NCBI RefSeq assembly: GCF_002498315.1 | Contig: NZ_DAGX01000002.1 | Coordinates: 188,808-252,807 of the forward strand | Direction of reading: 5' to 3' | Source of the DNA: Methanofollis sp. UBA420 | GTDB lineage: Archaea; Halobacteriota; Methanomicrobia; Methanomicrobiales; Methanofollaceae | DNA length: 64,000 nt | Part shown: in pieces, positions 32,443 to 41,000 of the stretch | Layout of the letters: every line of letters begins with the position of its first letter | How positions within the stretch are numbered: the stretch's first letter is position 1 | Program-made: the position numbers and the translations under genes | The notes under the pieces: model-generated | Told to the model about the DNA's origin: nothing | The model's database searches: none | What the model saw: the letters and a program-made list of their open reading frames with translations, nothing else

Positions 32443-34065
32443 ATGACCGGAGGTACGACAGGGAAGAGCGACGGGCAGACCGTCGCCGAGGTGATCGTCG
32501 ATGAACTCGCACGCCGGGGGGTGAACCTGGTCTTCGGGGTGCCGGGGACCTCGTCCCTCGGGATCATCGATGCGGTGAGAAAAAACCCGGATGTCCGTTT
32601 TATCCAGGTGCGCCATGAGGAAAACGCGGCAATGGCCGCGTCGGCCTACAACAAACTGACAGGGCGGGTCGCCGCGTGCGTGACCATCGCCGGACCTGGT
32701 GCGACGAACCTGGCCACCGGTCTGTACGACGCAAAGGAGGACCATGCGTCAGTGATCTCCCTCAACGGTCAGGTCGAGGTGCAGTACACCGGGCCGGGCG
32801 GCTTCCAGGAGATCGATCAGGACGCCTTTTTCCGGCCGATCACCGTCTTCAACAACACGGTCCACGATAGGACAAAGGCATTGAAACTCGTCGATGCTGC
32901 CCTGCGGCATGCAATCGTGAAGAGGGGAGTCGCCCAGCTCTCTGTCCCGAACAATATCCAGAAAGAGACTCTCGACCCGGCCCACTGTCCTCGCGAGGGG
33001 CCGCCGCCGCCGACAGGGATCGCACCCCCTGAGTCTGAGATCCAGAGGGCGGTCGCCGCGATCGAGAGGGCCGAACGGCCGGTGATCCTTGCCGGCTGGG
33101 GGGCACGCACGGCCGCGGAGAGCGTGACCACCCTCGCGGAACGGATCGATGCGCCCATCCTCACCACGTTCAGGGCGAAGGGCGTCATCCCCGAAGACCA
33201 TCCCTGGCACCTCGGCATACTTGGCACAGTGGGCTCTGGCTTTGCACGCCAGCAAGCAGAGTCGGCCGACCTCCTCCTCGTCTTCGGCGTCGGCTTCTCG
33301 GCACAGACCCATATCCCCGAGGAGATCCCGATGGTCCAGGTCGATCTCGACCCGATCAAGCTCGGGCGGAACTCTGCGTCTGTCCTCCTGTGGGGCGACT
33401 GTGCCCGCGTCATCCCCGACCTCCTCGGCCGCCTCGGGGAGAGGAGGGACGACGCACTCAGGGAGGAGGTGGCACGCCAGAAACAGACCTGGGCGGCGCA
33501 GAGGGAGAAGGAGGCCGACCCGGCCGCTGTCCCTATCCGCCCGCCCTCTATCATGAAAGTGCTCTCAGAGACCCTCCCGGACGACGCGGTCATCTCTATC
33601 GACGTCGGGGAGAATGGCTGGTGGTTCGGCAGGAACTATGTGATGAAAAAAGGGCAGGCATTTGTCATGTCCGGGTACCTGGCGACGATGGGTTTCGGCC
33701 TGCCCGGCGCCATCGCCGCGAAACTTGCCTATCCAGAGAGACCCGCCGTCTGCATCACCGGCGACGGCGGGTTTGGTATGGCGATGGCCGAGTTCCTCAC
33801 CGCGGTGAAGTACGACCTCCCCATCGTCGTCGTCGTCCTCAACAACCACGAACTCGGCATGATCCTCGTCGAGCAGAAGATGGAACATTACCCGAACTTC
33901 GGAACAGAACTCCACAACCCTGACTTCGCCGCCTATGCACGGGCCTGCGGCGGATCCGGTTTCAGGGTAGAGAGGCAGGCCGACCTCGCCCCCGCGGTTC
34001 GGGAGGCACTGTCGGCCGGCGTACCGACTGTCATCGACGTGGAGACCGATCCGAAGCGTTTCTGA
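32443..34065 (+). CDS. ThDP-dependent enzyme, acetolactate synthase / pyruvate oxidase-like
   Basis: 540 residues with the three-domain layout of thiamine-diphosphate enzymes. The N-terminal Pyr domain carries the catalytic Glu in VRHEENAAMAASAY and GPGATNLATGLYDA. A middle domain (about 195-330, RPVILAGWGARTAAE) follows. The C-terminal PP domain has the ThDP motif GDGGFGMAMAEFLTAV ending VVVVLNN. It is not clearly IlvB: there is no adjacent small subunit and the FAD-binding middle region is not diagnostic. The substrate is probably a 2-oxo acid. ATG 32443 follows GGTGAGC; it lies 80 bases upstream of an aminotransferase, suggesting a shared pathway. Confidence 0.8.
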   Translation: MTGGTTGKSDGQTVAEVIVDELARRGVNLVFGVPGTSSLGIIDAVRKNPDVRFIQVRHEENAAMAASAYNKLTGRVAACVTIAGPGATNLATGLYDAKEDHASVISLNGQVEVQYTGPGGFQEIDQDAFFRPITVFNNTVHDRTKALKLVDAALRHAIVKRGVAQLSVPNNIQKETLDPAHCPREGPPPPTGIAPPESEIQRAVAAIERAERPVILAGWGARTAAESVTTLAERIDAPILTTFRAKGVIPEDHPWHLGILGTVGSGFARQQAESADLLLVFGVGFSAQTHIPEEIPMVQVDLDPIKLGRNSASVLLWGDCARVIPDLLGRLGERRDDALREEVARQKQTWAAQREKEADPAAVPIRPPSIMKVLSETLPDDAVISIDVGENGWWFGRNYVMKKGQAFVMSGYLATMGFGLPGAIAAKLAYPERPAVCITGDGGFGMAMAEFLTAVKYDLPIVVVVLNNHELGMILVEQKMEHYPNFGTELHNPDFAAYARACGGSGFRVERQADLAPAVREALSAGVPTVIDVETDPKRF

Positions 34066-34145
34066 TCTCTCCCCATTTTCGCCGGCGAAGGGCGAACACT
34101 TATCATCAACCCTGCCCATCCCGGCATGCCATCGGGGGGATGGTT

Positions 34146-35492
34146 ATGCAGCAGATATATGCCATGCAGACAGAGTCGCATCTTGAGACCATTGCGATGC
34201 CCGAGAACCTGCGGGTCGGGCAGATGATCATACGGCAGCGGGAGAGGTGCACCAGGATCGGCTGTCATGTGAGATATTTCAACTTCGCCCTCGGGCAGTC
34301 GCCTTTTCCGGTGCCGCCGGCACTCTCCGCGGCCCTCACACGGGAGGCAGGAGCCGGGCACTACACCGACGCCGTCGGGGTTCCCGAACTCAGGGACGCC
34401 GTTGCAGAGTTCTACAAGAGACACTTCAGGGTACATGCCGAGCCAGAACGGGTCATCGTCGGCAACGGGACGAAGGAGATCATGTATATTCTCTTCTCTG
34501 TCCTCGATGTCGAGGTGGTCCTCACCTCCCCATCATGGGTCGGCTATGCCCCCATCCTCAGACTCCTCAGGAAGACCTACACGACACTCGGGCTCGACCG
34601 CAAGGACGGATACCGGATCAACCCCCACGACCTGGAGGCGGTCCTGGCAGAAAACCCCGACAGGCGCCACCTGCTCGTCCTCAACAACCCGAACAACCCG
34701 ACCGGAGTCCTCTATTCCCGCCGGGAACTCTCGAAGATCGCCGACGTCTGCCGGCGGTACGGCTGTTTCGTCCTCGCCGACGAGGTCTACGCCCTCACCA
34801 CCTATGCGGCCGGGGACGTCTGCTCCATGGGCGCGGTCTATCCCGAAGGAACATTCGTCACCGGCAGTCTCTCCATGGACCGTTCCGCACCCGGATACCG
34901 CCTCGGCGTCTGCGTCCTCCCTGAAGGGGACCAGGAGGCCCTCATGCAGCACCTGACGCGGGTGGCGGCGACGATGTACACCTCGGTGGCGACGCCGGTC
35001 CAGTACGCCGCGGTCACTGCGTATGGAGGCGACCCGGCCGTCGAAGAGTACATCCAGACGACGCGGGAGATCCACCGGATCATGGGGGGATACATGAGCC
35101 GCGCCTTCGGGATGATCGAGGGTGTGGAGGTGACACACCCGCAGGGCGGTTTCTACTTTCTTGCCGATTTCAGCGCCCTTGCCGGTGACCTCGCACGGAA
35201 GGGCGTGAGATATGCAAACGACCTCTCCCGCGCCCTCCTCGATCATCCCCACCATGTCGCCACGGTCAGCGGGGACGCCATCATGCTCCCATCCGACGTC
35301 TTTTCCGCCCGCGTCGCCTTCGTCGACTATGATGGCAGGAGGGCGATGGAGGTGTACAGGGAGAACCGTCCTGAGACAGGTCTGGATGAGGTCGCCTTCG
35401 TCCAGGACGCCGCGCCGCGGATGATCGAGGGGGTCGAGGCGGTGCGGAAGTTTGTCGAGGGGGTCAAAAGGAAGACCGCCGACTTCGTCTAA
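34146..35492 (+). CDS. Class I/II aminotransferase-fold protein lacking the PLP lysine
   Basis: 448-residue fold-type I protein. Recognisable are the glycine-rich VIVGNGTKEIMYI, the ring-stacking region TSPSWVGYAP, NPNNPTGVLYS (PLP Asn), FVLADEVYALTTY (Asp and Tyr), and substrate-carboxylate Arg in FSARVAFVDYDG. At the Schiff-base site the family motif S-x-S-K reads SLSMDRSAPGYRLG: codon 34875-34877 is ATG, so residue 244 is Met instead of Lys. All other PLP contacts appear kept. The protein may be inactive as a transaminase, have a different role, or reflect a one-base error (AAG to ATG). ATG 34146 has better spacing from the G-run than ATG 34140. Confidence 0.85.
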   Translation: MQQIYAMQTESHLETIAMPENLRVGQMIIRQRERCTRIGCHVRYFNFALGQSPFPVPPALSAALTREAGAGHYTDAVGVPELRDAVAEFYKRHFRVHAEPERVIVGNGTKEIMYILFSVLDVEVVLTSPSWVGYAPILRLLRKTYTTLGLDRKDGYRINPHDLEAVLAENPDRRHLLVLNNPNNPTGVLYSRRELSKIADVCRRYGCFVLADEVYALTTYAAGDVCSMGAVYPEGTFVTGSLSMDRSAPGYRLGVCVLPEGDQEALMQHLTRVAATMYTSVATPVQYAAVTAYGGDPAVEEYIQTTREIHRIMGGYMSRAFGMIEGVEVTHPQGGFYFLADFSALAGDLARKGVRYANDLSRALLDHPHHVATVSGDAIMLPSDVFSARVAFVDYDGRRAMEVYRENRPETGLDEVAFVQDAAPRMIEGVEAVRKFVEGVKRKTADFV

Positions 35493-35661
35493 CCCTTCAG
35501 CCTCCCTCCGGAGCAGGGATCGGAGCATGCCAGAGCGAGAGCGGCGGTGATCACGGAACGCCGGGCCCGTGTGAGAACCGGAATTTCAGGCTATCAATTC
35601 TCTTTTTCCCGTTTTTCCCGCAAAAAAATTATTTTTCCAGTGACTGGCCAGATGAAAGCTC

Positions 35662-35669
35662 CTTTATAC
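35662..35669 (+). promoter_or_regulatory. TATA box of the transglutaminase-like lipoprotein gene
   Basis: CTTTATAC in an AT-rich spacer, 57 bases before the ATG. A short inverted repeat (GAAAT-GGCCT-ATTTC) lies between it and the start. Confidence 0.45.
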
Positions 35670-35718
35670 TGTAACTTTCAGATCCTGAAATGGCCTATTT
35701 CCGGTCATCTGATGCGAT

Positions 35719-36909
35719 ATGAATACGATAAAGAAAGCGGGGGGCGTTCTTGCAGGACCTGTCGCCCTCGCGCTCCTCCTTCTGGTTGCCGCCAGCGGGT
35801 GTGTCGGGTCTGGCACCGGGGTTTCACAGGACCTTCAGGCCCCGGTTGATGAGGAGGAGCAGACGCCTCTCCCAACAGAGTCCCTCCCGACACCGACGAC
35901 CGAAGAAGGCTATGCCCTGCCAGCAATCATCCTGGCCAAGGCGCCCGTACAGGAGACGATGACACGGGCCTTTCCGACAAAGTTTGAGAAGAAGACCTAT
36001 ACCATCGAGATAGAGGTGAACGGGAGCGTCTATGATGGGGCGCGGGACGTCGACAGGCGATGGCCGATCAGTGCGTCCTGGGGCGACCCCGCGGTCATGA
36101 CGGCCTATTACCAGCGCTATATCGAAGACCCCGCAATGGAGGTCTTCTTCGACGATCTGGCCCGGCCTTTCCGGTACATCAAAGCGGCCGACGGCCTGAA
36201 CGACGAGGAGTACCTCGAACTCCTGATCACCTTCGTGCAGCAGATCCCGTACGACCCCGACGCCCCGTCAGAACCCAGGTATCCGGTCGAGGTGGTCGGT
36301 GACATGAAGGGAGACTGCGACGAAAAGAGCCTGCTCCTCCTCGGCATGCTCGCCCACGAGGGCTATGACGCCGCCCTCCTCCTCTTCCCCGGCGAACACC
36401 ATGCTGCCGCGGGTATCGGCATCACGGTCAACGGCAACCCCTCCTTCAGGGTCTTCGAGAGCCCTGACCGCGAGAAATATTTCTATATTGAGAGCACGGG
36501 CCCGACCTATATCGGCCGTTACACCGAACCCTTCGGGAGCGCGGAGGCGTACGTCGTCTCCCTCGGCAACGGGACCAAGAGTTTCGATCGGGTGAACTAT
36601 GTCACCCGGATAACCGGCATCTACCAGAAGATCGATGACCGCCTCCCTTATATGAACACCCGGATGGAGGAGTGGCGTGACGAGATCGCGGAACTCAAGG
36701 AGAGTCTCACGCACGGCACCTACGAGACGCGGGAAGAGTGGGACCGCGACCACCGAAAATATACCGGCCTGATCATGCAGCACAACGACTATGTGCAGAA
36801 GTTCAACAGGTACATCGAGGTCAGGACCTATATCGCCAACCACCCCTATGACATGGACGGGGTGTACCGCTATATCCAGAACAGCAATGTGGAGGATATC
36901 ACGATCTGA
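35719..36909 (+). CDS. Transglutaminase-like lipoprotein
   Basis: 396-residue exported protein. The signal peptide ends in a lipobox (LLLVAASGC, Cys28), and a Thr/Pro-rich spacer (about 45-62) follows. The transglutaminase/cysteine-protease-like core has Cys200 (GDCDEKSLLLLGML) and His227/228 (GEHHAAAGIGI), with the acidic partner expected in the following strand. The C-terminal third is helical (RMEEWRDEIAELKESL). It is probably tethered to the outer face of the membrane and cuts or crosslinks protein. Similar proteins are common in methanogens; the target is unknown. Confidence 0.8.
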   Translation: MNTIKKAGGVLAGPVALALLLLVAASGCVGSGTGVSQDLQAPVDEEEQTPLPTESLPTPTTEEGYALPAIILAKAPVQETMTRAFPTKFEKKTYTIEIEVNGSVYDGARDVDRRWPISASWGDPAVMTAYYQRYIEDPAMEVFFDDLARPFRYIKAADGLNDEEYLELLITFVQQIPYDPDAPSEPRYPVEVVGDMKGDCDEKSLLLLGMLAHEGYDAALLLFPGEHHAAAGIGITVNGNPSFRVFESPDREKYFYIESTGPTYIGRYTEPFGSAEAYVVSLGNGTKSFDRVNYVTRITGIYQKIDDRLPYMNTRMEEWRDEIAELKESLTHGTYETREEWDRDHRKYTGLIMQHNDYVQKFNRYIEVRTYIANHPYDMDGVYRYIQNSNVEDITI

Positions 36910-36971
36910 TCTGGTGCAACCCGCACCCCCTTTCATATACTATGTGCGATACTCTCGCGGAGGTATCGAGG

Positions 36972-37439
36972 ATGGAAAACCCTATTGTAAAGATCGGGTT
37001 CAATGTCTTCCCAACGAGGCACACCTGCGACGGCGAGGACATTTCACCGGAAATTCATATTTCCCGATTAGAGTCACCCTATTTTGCGATCATTCTCACC
37101 GACCCCGGCGCAAAGGTCGACCACTGGCTCATCTGGAATATCAAGGCGACAGATGTCATACCTGAAGGGATCCCCGGGAAAATTGAGGTATCATCCCCTA
37201 TCTCGGCATTGCAGGGAATGAACGACCTCGGGGCTATCGGGTACAGCGGCCCCTGCCTGCCCGAGGGGGCAGCCCACGAGTACTACTTCAACCTCTATGG
37301 GACGGACGCTCCTCTCGACCTTCCGGGCGGCGCGACTGGAGCGGAGTTGAGAGAGGCGCTCAAGGGGCACACGATCCAGTACAGCGGGATGGCGGTGGCA
37401 GGGTACAGCCGGAAGGTACAGGAGATAAAAGCCCGGTAA
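36972..37439 (+). CDS. YbhB/YbcL family (PEBP-like) protein
   Basis: 155-residue phosphatidylethanolamine-binding-protein fold. Family motifs are TCDGEDISPEIHIS, AIILTDPGAKVDHWLIWNI, the GYSGPCLPEGAAHEYYFNLY block (GPxPP-x-GxHxY-like) and the end YSGMAVAGYSRK. The bound ligand and role in Archaea are unknown. ATG 36972 follows GGAGGTATCGAGG. Confidence 0.88.
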   Translation: MENPIVKIGFNVFPTRHTCDGEDISPEIHISRLESPYFAIILTDPGAKVDHWLIWNIKATDVIPEGIPGKIEVSSPISALQGMNDLGAIGYSGPCLPEGAAHEYYFNLYGTDAPLDLPGGATGAELREALKGHTIQYSGMAVAGYSRKVQEIKAR

Positions 37440-37550
37440 AGGGGGAGACGGGTACAGACAGGGAAGGAAGGGATCATGGCGGCGTCCCTCCAGGGAAGTC
37501 TATCCCATGCATCCGAATCTCTGGAATGAGTGGAGATCGCGGTCGATCTA

Positions 37551-37868
37551 TCAATCCCCGAAGTCCACCGTATCTCCGCAGTCCCAGGTGTCGCCCTCTT
37601 CTTCTGATTCCCCCTCCTTTTCCGGGTCCTGATAATGGTTCGGAATATACCCCGGTCCACAGCCACCGGATGCCGATCCCTTAATGTGAAGGATTCGACC
37701 AAGAAGGGTCATCAAAAGAAAGACCACGATGAGTAAAGCCCCTACTTCAAGTCCCAGGACAGAAAATTTACCATCCTCTACATAGACTTCGCCGACGGCT
37801 TCCAGCGTGTAAAAACCAAACAGCCCACTGATGACTCTCGCCAGTTCGAACAGATCGCCGAATGCCAC
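37551..37868 (-). CDS. Small membrane protein with acidic C-terminal tail
   Basis: About 105 residues from a GTG at 37868 that is directly preceded by GGAGGGAGGAGA on its strand. One clear membrane helix (VGALLIVVFLLMTLLGRIL, about residues 48-66) is followed by a Gly/Cys segment (SASGGCGPGYIP) and a strongly acidic tail (DPEKEGESEEEGDTWDCGD). The frame is open further upstream to 38255, but that part has no membrane or domain signal and reads as intergenic. No family recognised. Confidence 0.5.
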   Translation of the reverse strand: MAFGDLFELARVISGLFGFYTLEAVGEVYVEDGKFSVLGLEVGALLIVVFLLMTLLGRILHIKGSASGGCGPGYIPNHYQDPEKEGESEEEGDTWDCGDTVDFGD

Positions 37869-38223
37869 TCTCCTCCCTCCATTCTCCTGCCGATACGGGA
37901 CGACGGGCAGGCGCCGACCCTCATGCAGAGGAAAGGAGAGAGCAAAAAAATCATTTTCGAATGATATTATATATTGAATATATTCTATTGAGAATGCCCG
38001 GCGGCCGGCACCCACTACCGGCGATCCCCACTCTCCAGAGCCCGGCCGCATCTCCCAGCGGTGACGCGAAGCCGGGGAGAGACTGCAGGCGTGTAACCGG
38101 AAGAGTGCCGCGAATGCAGGATACGATGGATAAACCATTCGATATTCTCCCCATCTTTTTGTCCCGGATAATTTGAAAATATTGATACCTCGCGAGCATC
38201 CACCTGGATCCGGAGACGCACGC
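37869..38223. other. 355-base divergent region upstream of the ABC exporter
   Basis: No gene supported. It contains the operator-like palindrome at 37950-37965, an AT-rich TATA region at about 37966-37980 serving the leftward small gene, and an AT-rich stretch near 38170-38185 that may drive the ABC genes. Confidence 0.45.
37950..37965. promoter_or_regulatory. Palindrome next to the TATA box of the small membrane protein gene
   Basis: Perfect ATCATT-TTCG-AATGAT inverted repeat directly downstream, on the minus strand, of ATATATAATATC. On that strand it is followed by seven T. The position between TATA and expected start fits a repressor site; a terminator-like attenuator is the alternative. 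Confidence 0.4.
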
Positions 38224-38949
38224 GTGAACGCCATACTGGATGTACGGGATCTCACAAAGGTCTACGGGGACACCACCGCACTGGATAGTGTCACCTTATC
38301 CGTCGAGCAGGGGGCGCTCTTCGGGCTTCTCGGCCCCAACGGGTCGGGGAAGACCACGATGATCAAACTCCTGACCGGCCAGGTGCGGCCGTCCGGCGGT
38401 GTGGCGACGGTGCTCGGCATGGACGTCGTGGCCGACCCTGTGGGGGTGCGCATCCGGGTCGGGATCATACCCGAGCAGGAGACGCCCCCGAGTTTTCTCA
38501 CCGCGGAGGAGTACCTCCACCTCGTCGGCGCCGTCAGAAAGATCCCGGACATCGAGGAAGAGATGGCCTGGTGGTTCGAGTACCTGGAGTTCGGGGACAA
38601 GAGAGATGTGCTCTGCAAGGACCTCTCCCGCGGCACGCGGCAGAAACTGATGTTCGCCCAGGCGTTTCTCCACCGCCCGGTGCTCGCCCTGATCGACGAA
38701 CCTCTCATCAACTTCGACCCCATCATGCAGGAGAGGGTGAAGGACTACCTGGCCGGGTACGTGAAGAAGGGCAACACCGTCTTCATCTCCACGCATATCC
38801 TGGAGATCGCGGAGGAGATCTGCTCGGACTTTGCCGTCCTCCACAGGGGCAAACTTCTTTCGACCGGCAGCGTGGCAGAGGTCACGGGGACGGGGCGGCA
38901 CCTCAACGAGTACTTCCTCTCCCTTGTCAGGCAGGACGGCCATGTTTGA
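38224..38949 (+). CDS. ABC transporter ATP-binding protein
   Basis: About 241 residues. Walker A is GPNGSGKTT, the Q-loop is near IIPEQETPPSF, the signature is DLSRGTRQK (a variant of LSGGQ), Walker B is LALIDEPLINFDP and the switch His is in ISTHILEIAEE. It drives the adjacent permease as an ABC-2-type exporter. GTG 38224 is chosen because it begins the conserved domain; an upstream TTG-started extension is less likely. Overlaps the permease gene by 8 bases. Confidence 0.88.
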   Translation: MNAILDVRDLTKVYGDTTALDSVTLSVEQGALFGLLGPNGSGKTTMIKLLTGQVRPSGGVATVLGMDVVADPVGVRIRVGIIPEQETPPSFLTAEEYLHLVGAVRKIPDIEEEMAWWFEYLEFGDKRDVLCKDLSRGTRQKLMFAQAFLHRPVLALIDEPLINFDPIMQERVKDYLAGYVKKGNTVFISTHILEIAEEICSDFAVLHRGKLLSTGSVAEVTGTGRHLNEYFLSLVRQDGHV

Positions 38950-40336
38950 ACTCTTCCGCGCCATGATGAAGGAGGAGTGGCGGGTCCACTCCACGATGTT
39001 CGGGAGCCTCAGCTTTGCCCTCTACCCGGTGCTGATCTTCGCCATCGCCTGCATGGGCTCCTTTCTCCTCCCTCTCCTGAGGCCGCTCGTCCCCTTCGGC
39101 GACCTCGCCCTTCTCACGCACGCGTTGTTCCTCCTCCTCGGCCTCATGGTCGGGGCGTTCGGCCTCCTCATGAACGAGGTGATGGAGAGGCGGTTCGGGC
39201 AGGCGAGCAGCCTTGCCTATGCGGCCCGCACCCTGCCCGTCTCGGAGAGGGTCATCTTCCTGAACTTTGTGGTGAAGGATACGGTCTACTACTTCGTCCT
39301 CTGGGTGCTCCCCTTTGTCGCGGGGTTCGCCCTCGCCGCACCCTTCTCCGGCATCCCGCTGGCGACGCCGGCGCTTCTCCTCCTCACCCTCTCCCTCTCC
39401 TTCCTCACCGGCCTTGCGGCGGCATTCTTCCTCTCGATGGCCTATGCCCGCTCGAAAGGGTTGCTCGCCGCGGCCTCTGTCCTCCTCGCCGGCGCCGGCG
39501 TTGCAGCACACCTCGGCGGCGTCTCCCTCTTCCTCCCTCTGGCCCTCTTCCGCGCCTTCTCGTGGGGGACTTTCCTTGCGGCGTGCGTCGTCGTCCTGGT
39601 CCCTGCCGCCCTCTCCATCGCCCTGCTCCAGCCCGAGTCCGCCGCACGGGCGAAGCACCACAGGGAGATGCTCGCGCCCCTCGCCAGGCGCCTCTCCCCC
39701 CTCCCATACCCCGCCCTCGCCGCGAAGGACTGCATCGACCTGCTGCGGAGCGGCAGCGCCGTCGGCCAGACCCTCTTCTCCTTCCTCATCCCCCTGGGGG
39801 TCATCTGGTTCTTCCTCTCCCTCCTCGGCCCCTTCCTCCCGGCTTCCGGCATCCTCCTCCTCTTCGCGGCCCTCAACGGCGTGGTCGCCTCGACGATGTA
39901 CATCTGGCTCACGATGTTCGACAGCTTCGGCCCGTACGCCTGCCTGCCCCTCGGCGTCGCCGACGTCATGAAGAGCAAGGTCTGCGTTTTCGCGGTGCTG
40001 CAACTCATCCCGGCCGCCTTCATCGCCCTCGTCACCGTCCTTGCGGGGGAGGCGGCGTTCCTCCTCCCCGCCCTGGTGCTCTGCCTCTCCGTCTCCTTCT
40101 ACGGCCTTGCGGTGACGATCCACCTCACCGGCCTCTCCCCGAATGTCCTCCTCTACGACCCGAAGGCGCTCGTGCTCTACCTCCTTGCGCTGGGCGTCCC
40201 TCTCGTCGCCCTTATCGTCCTCTCCTTCATGAACCCCTGGTACGCGATGGCGTCGGTGGTTCTGGTGGGAGTTGGGTGGGGGATTGTGCAGAGGGGGTTT
40301 GTGAAGTGGGAGGGGAGGGAGGTGGTGGGGTATTGA
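38942..40336 (+). CDS. ABC transporter permease, ~10-12 membrane helices
   Basis: 464-residue integral membrane protein, almost entirely hydrophobic helices, with an N-terminal amphipathic segment MFELFRAMMKEEWRVHSTMF. No solute-binding protein is encoded nearby, so with the upstream ATPase it forms an exporter-like unit. The cargo cannot be told from sequence. ATG 38942 overlaps the ATPase stop. Confidence 0.8.
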   Translation: MFELFRAMMKEEWRVHSTMFGSLSFALYPVLIFAIACMGSFLLPLLRPLVPFGDLALLTHALFLLLGLMVGAFGLLMNEVMERRFGQASSLAYAARTLPVSERVIFLNFVVKDTVYYFVLWVLPFVAGFALAAPFSGIPLATPALLLLTLSLSFLTGLAAAFFLSMAYARSKGLLAAASVLLAGAGVAAHLGGVSLFLPLALFRAFSWGTFLAACVVVLVPAALSIALLQPESAARAKHHREMLAPLARRLSPLPYPALAAKDCIDLLRSGSAVGQTLFSFLIPLGVIWFFLSLLGPFLPASGILLLFAALNGVVASTMYIWLTMFDSFGPYACLPLGVADVMKSKVCVFAVLQLIPAAFIALVTVLAGEAAFLLPALVLCLSVSFYGLAVTIHLTGLSPNVLLYDPKALVLYLLALGVPLVALIVLSFMNPWYAMASVVLVGVGWGIVQRGFVKWEGREVVGY

Positions 40337-40596
40337 GAGGGATCCCTGCTGAAGAATCAGTTGAGATATAATGACCCGACATTGCCAGGAGGAAAATCAC
40401 ATTTTTCCATAGGGCTGCGGGAGAATGGATCTCTCTCTGTGAAAAATCTAAAATCCAACGAGAAGACCCTGTATTCAGTCAATCATGACGACTCATGGCA
40501 GCAGGGATGGCCCCGCCCCGAAACCCCTCACTACCGCAAAAAACTCTCGAAAAGACACAAAAAAAATGTCACCGATCAATCAAAGGGAAGAAGAAG

Positions 40597-40668
40597 TGCG
40601 CCGACCGGGACTCGAACCCGGGTTTAGGCGTTGGCAACGCCTAGTGATAACCACTACACTATCGGCGC
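40597..40668 (-). tRNA. tRNA-Gly (anticodon GCC)
   Basis: Leftward tRNA with acceptor stem GCGCCGA/TCGGCGC, D-loop AGTGTAGTGGTTATCACT, anticodon stem AGGCG/CGCCT around TTGCCAA (anticodon GCC), and T-loop GTTCGAGTC. The discriminator A is at 40597. CCA not encoded; no intron. Confidence 0.96.
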
Positions 40669-40717
40669 TCTGCTGGTGTCGTATCACCGCAGTGCTCTAC
40701 AATATTTGCTATACTCA

Positions 40718-40725
40718 CATATAAG
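40718..40725 (-). promoter_or_regulatory. TATA box of tRNA-Gly
   Basis: CTTATATG on the minus strand, about 50 bases upstream of the mature 5' end. It would give a ~25-base leader. On the plus strand the same bases read CATATAAG and could also serve the structured region to the right. Confidence 0.45.
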
Positions 40726-40740
40726 GATTTTCCACAGGCC

Positions 40741-40980
40741 CGGCCCGGACCGGGCTCTGCGGGGGTCAGGGACCCCGCCGCGCAGAGGAAGGCCCCCCCG
40801 GGCCACGTCGGGGCCGCGATGGGGCGGGGCGGCGATCGGACTGCATGCAGGCGACATTGGCGTATTCCAGGCAATACTCGCCGACATACAGGTGCCGGAG
40901 ACAAAAAGATCCGCACCGCCCCGGCAACGCCGCAGGGGAGTGGGACAGCGCACCCCTGCCCGCGGTGCCACGGGGTGCCG
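40741..40980. ncRNA. Candidate structured RNA region (strand unresolved)
   Basis: 240 GC-rich bases with no ORF of coding character and several strong hairpins. One is CTCTGCG (40755-40761) paired with CGCAGAG (40781-40787) around GGGGTC-AGG-GACCCC. Another is GGTG-CGGA (40891-40899) with TCCG-CACC (40910-40917) around an A-rich loop. A third is GCACCCC (40950-40956) with GGGGTGC (40972-40978). CTGCATGCAG is also palindromic. It does not match the conserved cores I know for SRP RNA or RNase P RNA. Confidence 0.35.
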
Positions 40981-40983
40981 CAG

Positions 40984-41000
40984 AAAAAAGGGGACACCCC
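40984..41000 (-). terminator. Hairpin-T terminator of the leftward membrane protein gene
   Basis: Directly after the stop codon on the minus strand: GGGG-TGT-CCCC followed by six T. Confidence 0.7.

Noticed and set aside
38173..38223. TTG-started N-terminal extension of the ABC ATPase
   Set aside because: The extension has no domain content, and the family normally begins at the GTG at 38224.
40741..40980. SRP RNA or RNase P RNA
   Set aside because: Conserved SRP helix-8 loop and the RNase P GGAAAGUCC core are not found; GGAAGGCCC is only a partial likeness with wrong spacing to the 3' core.
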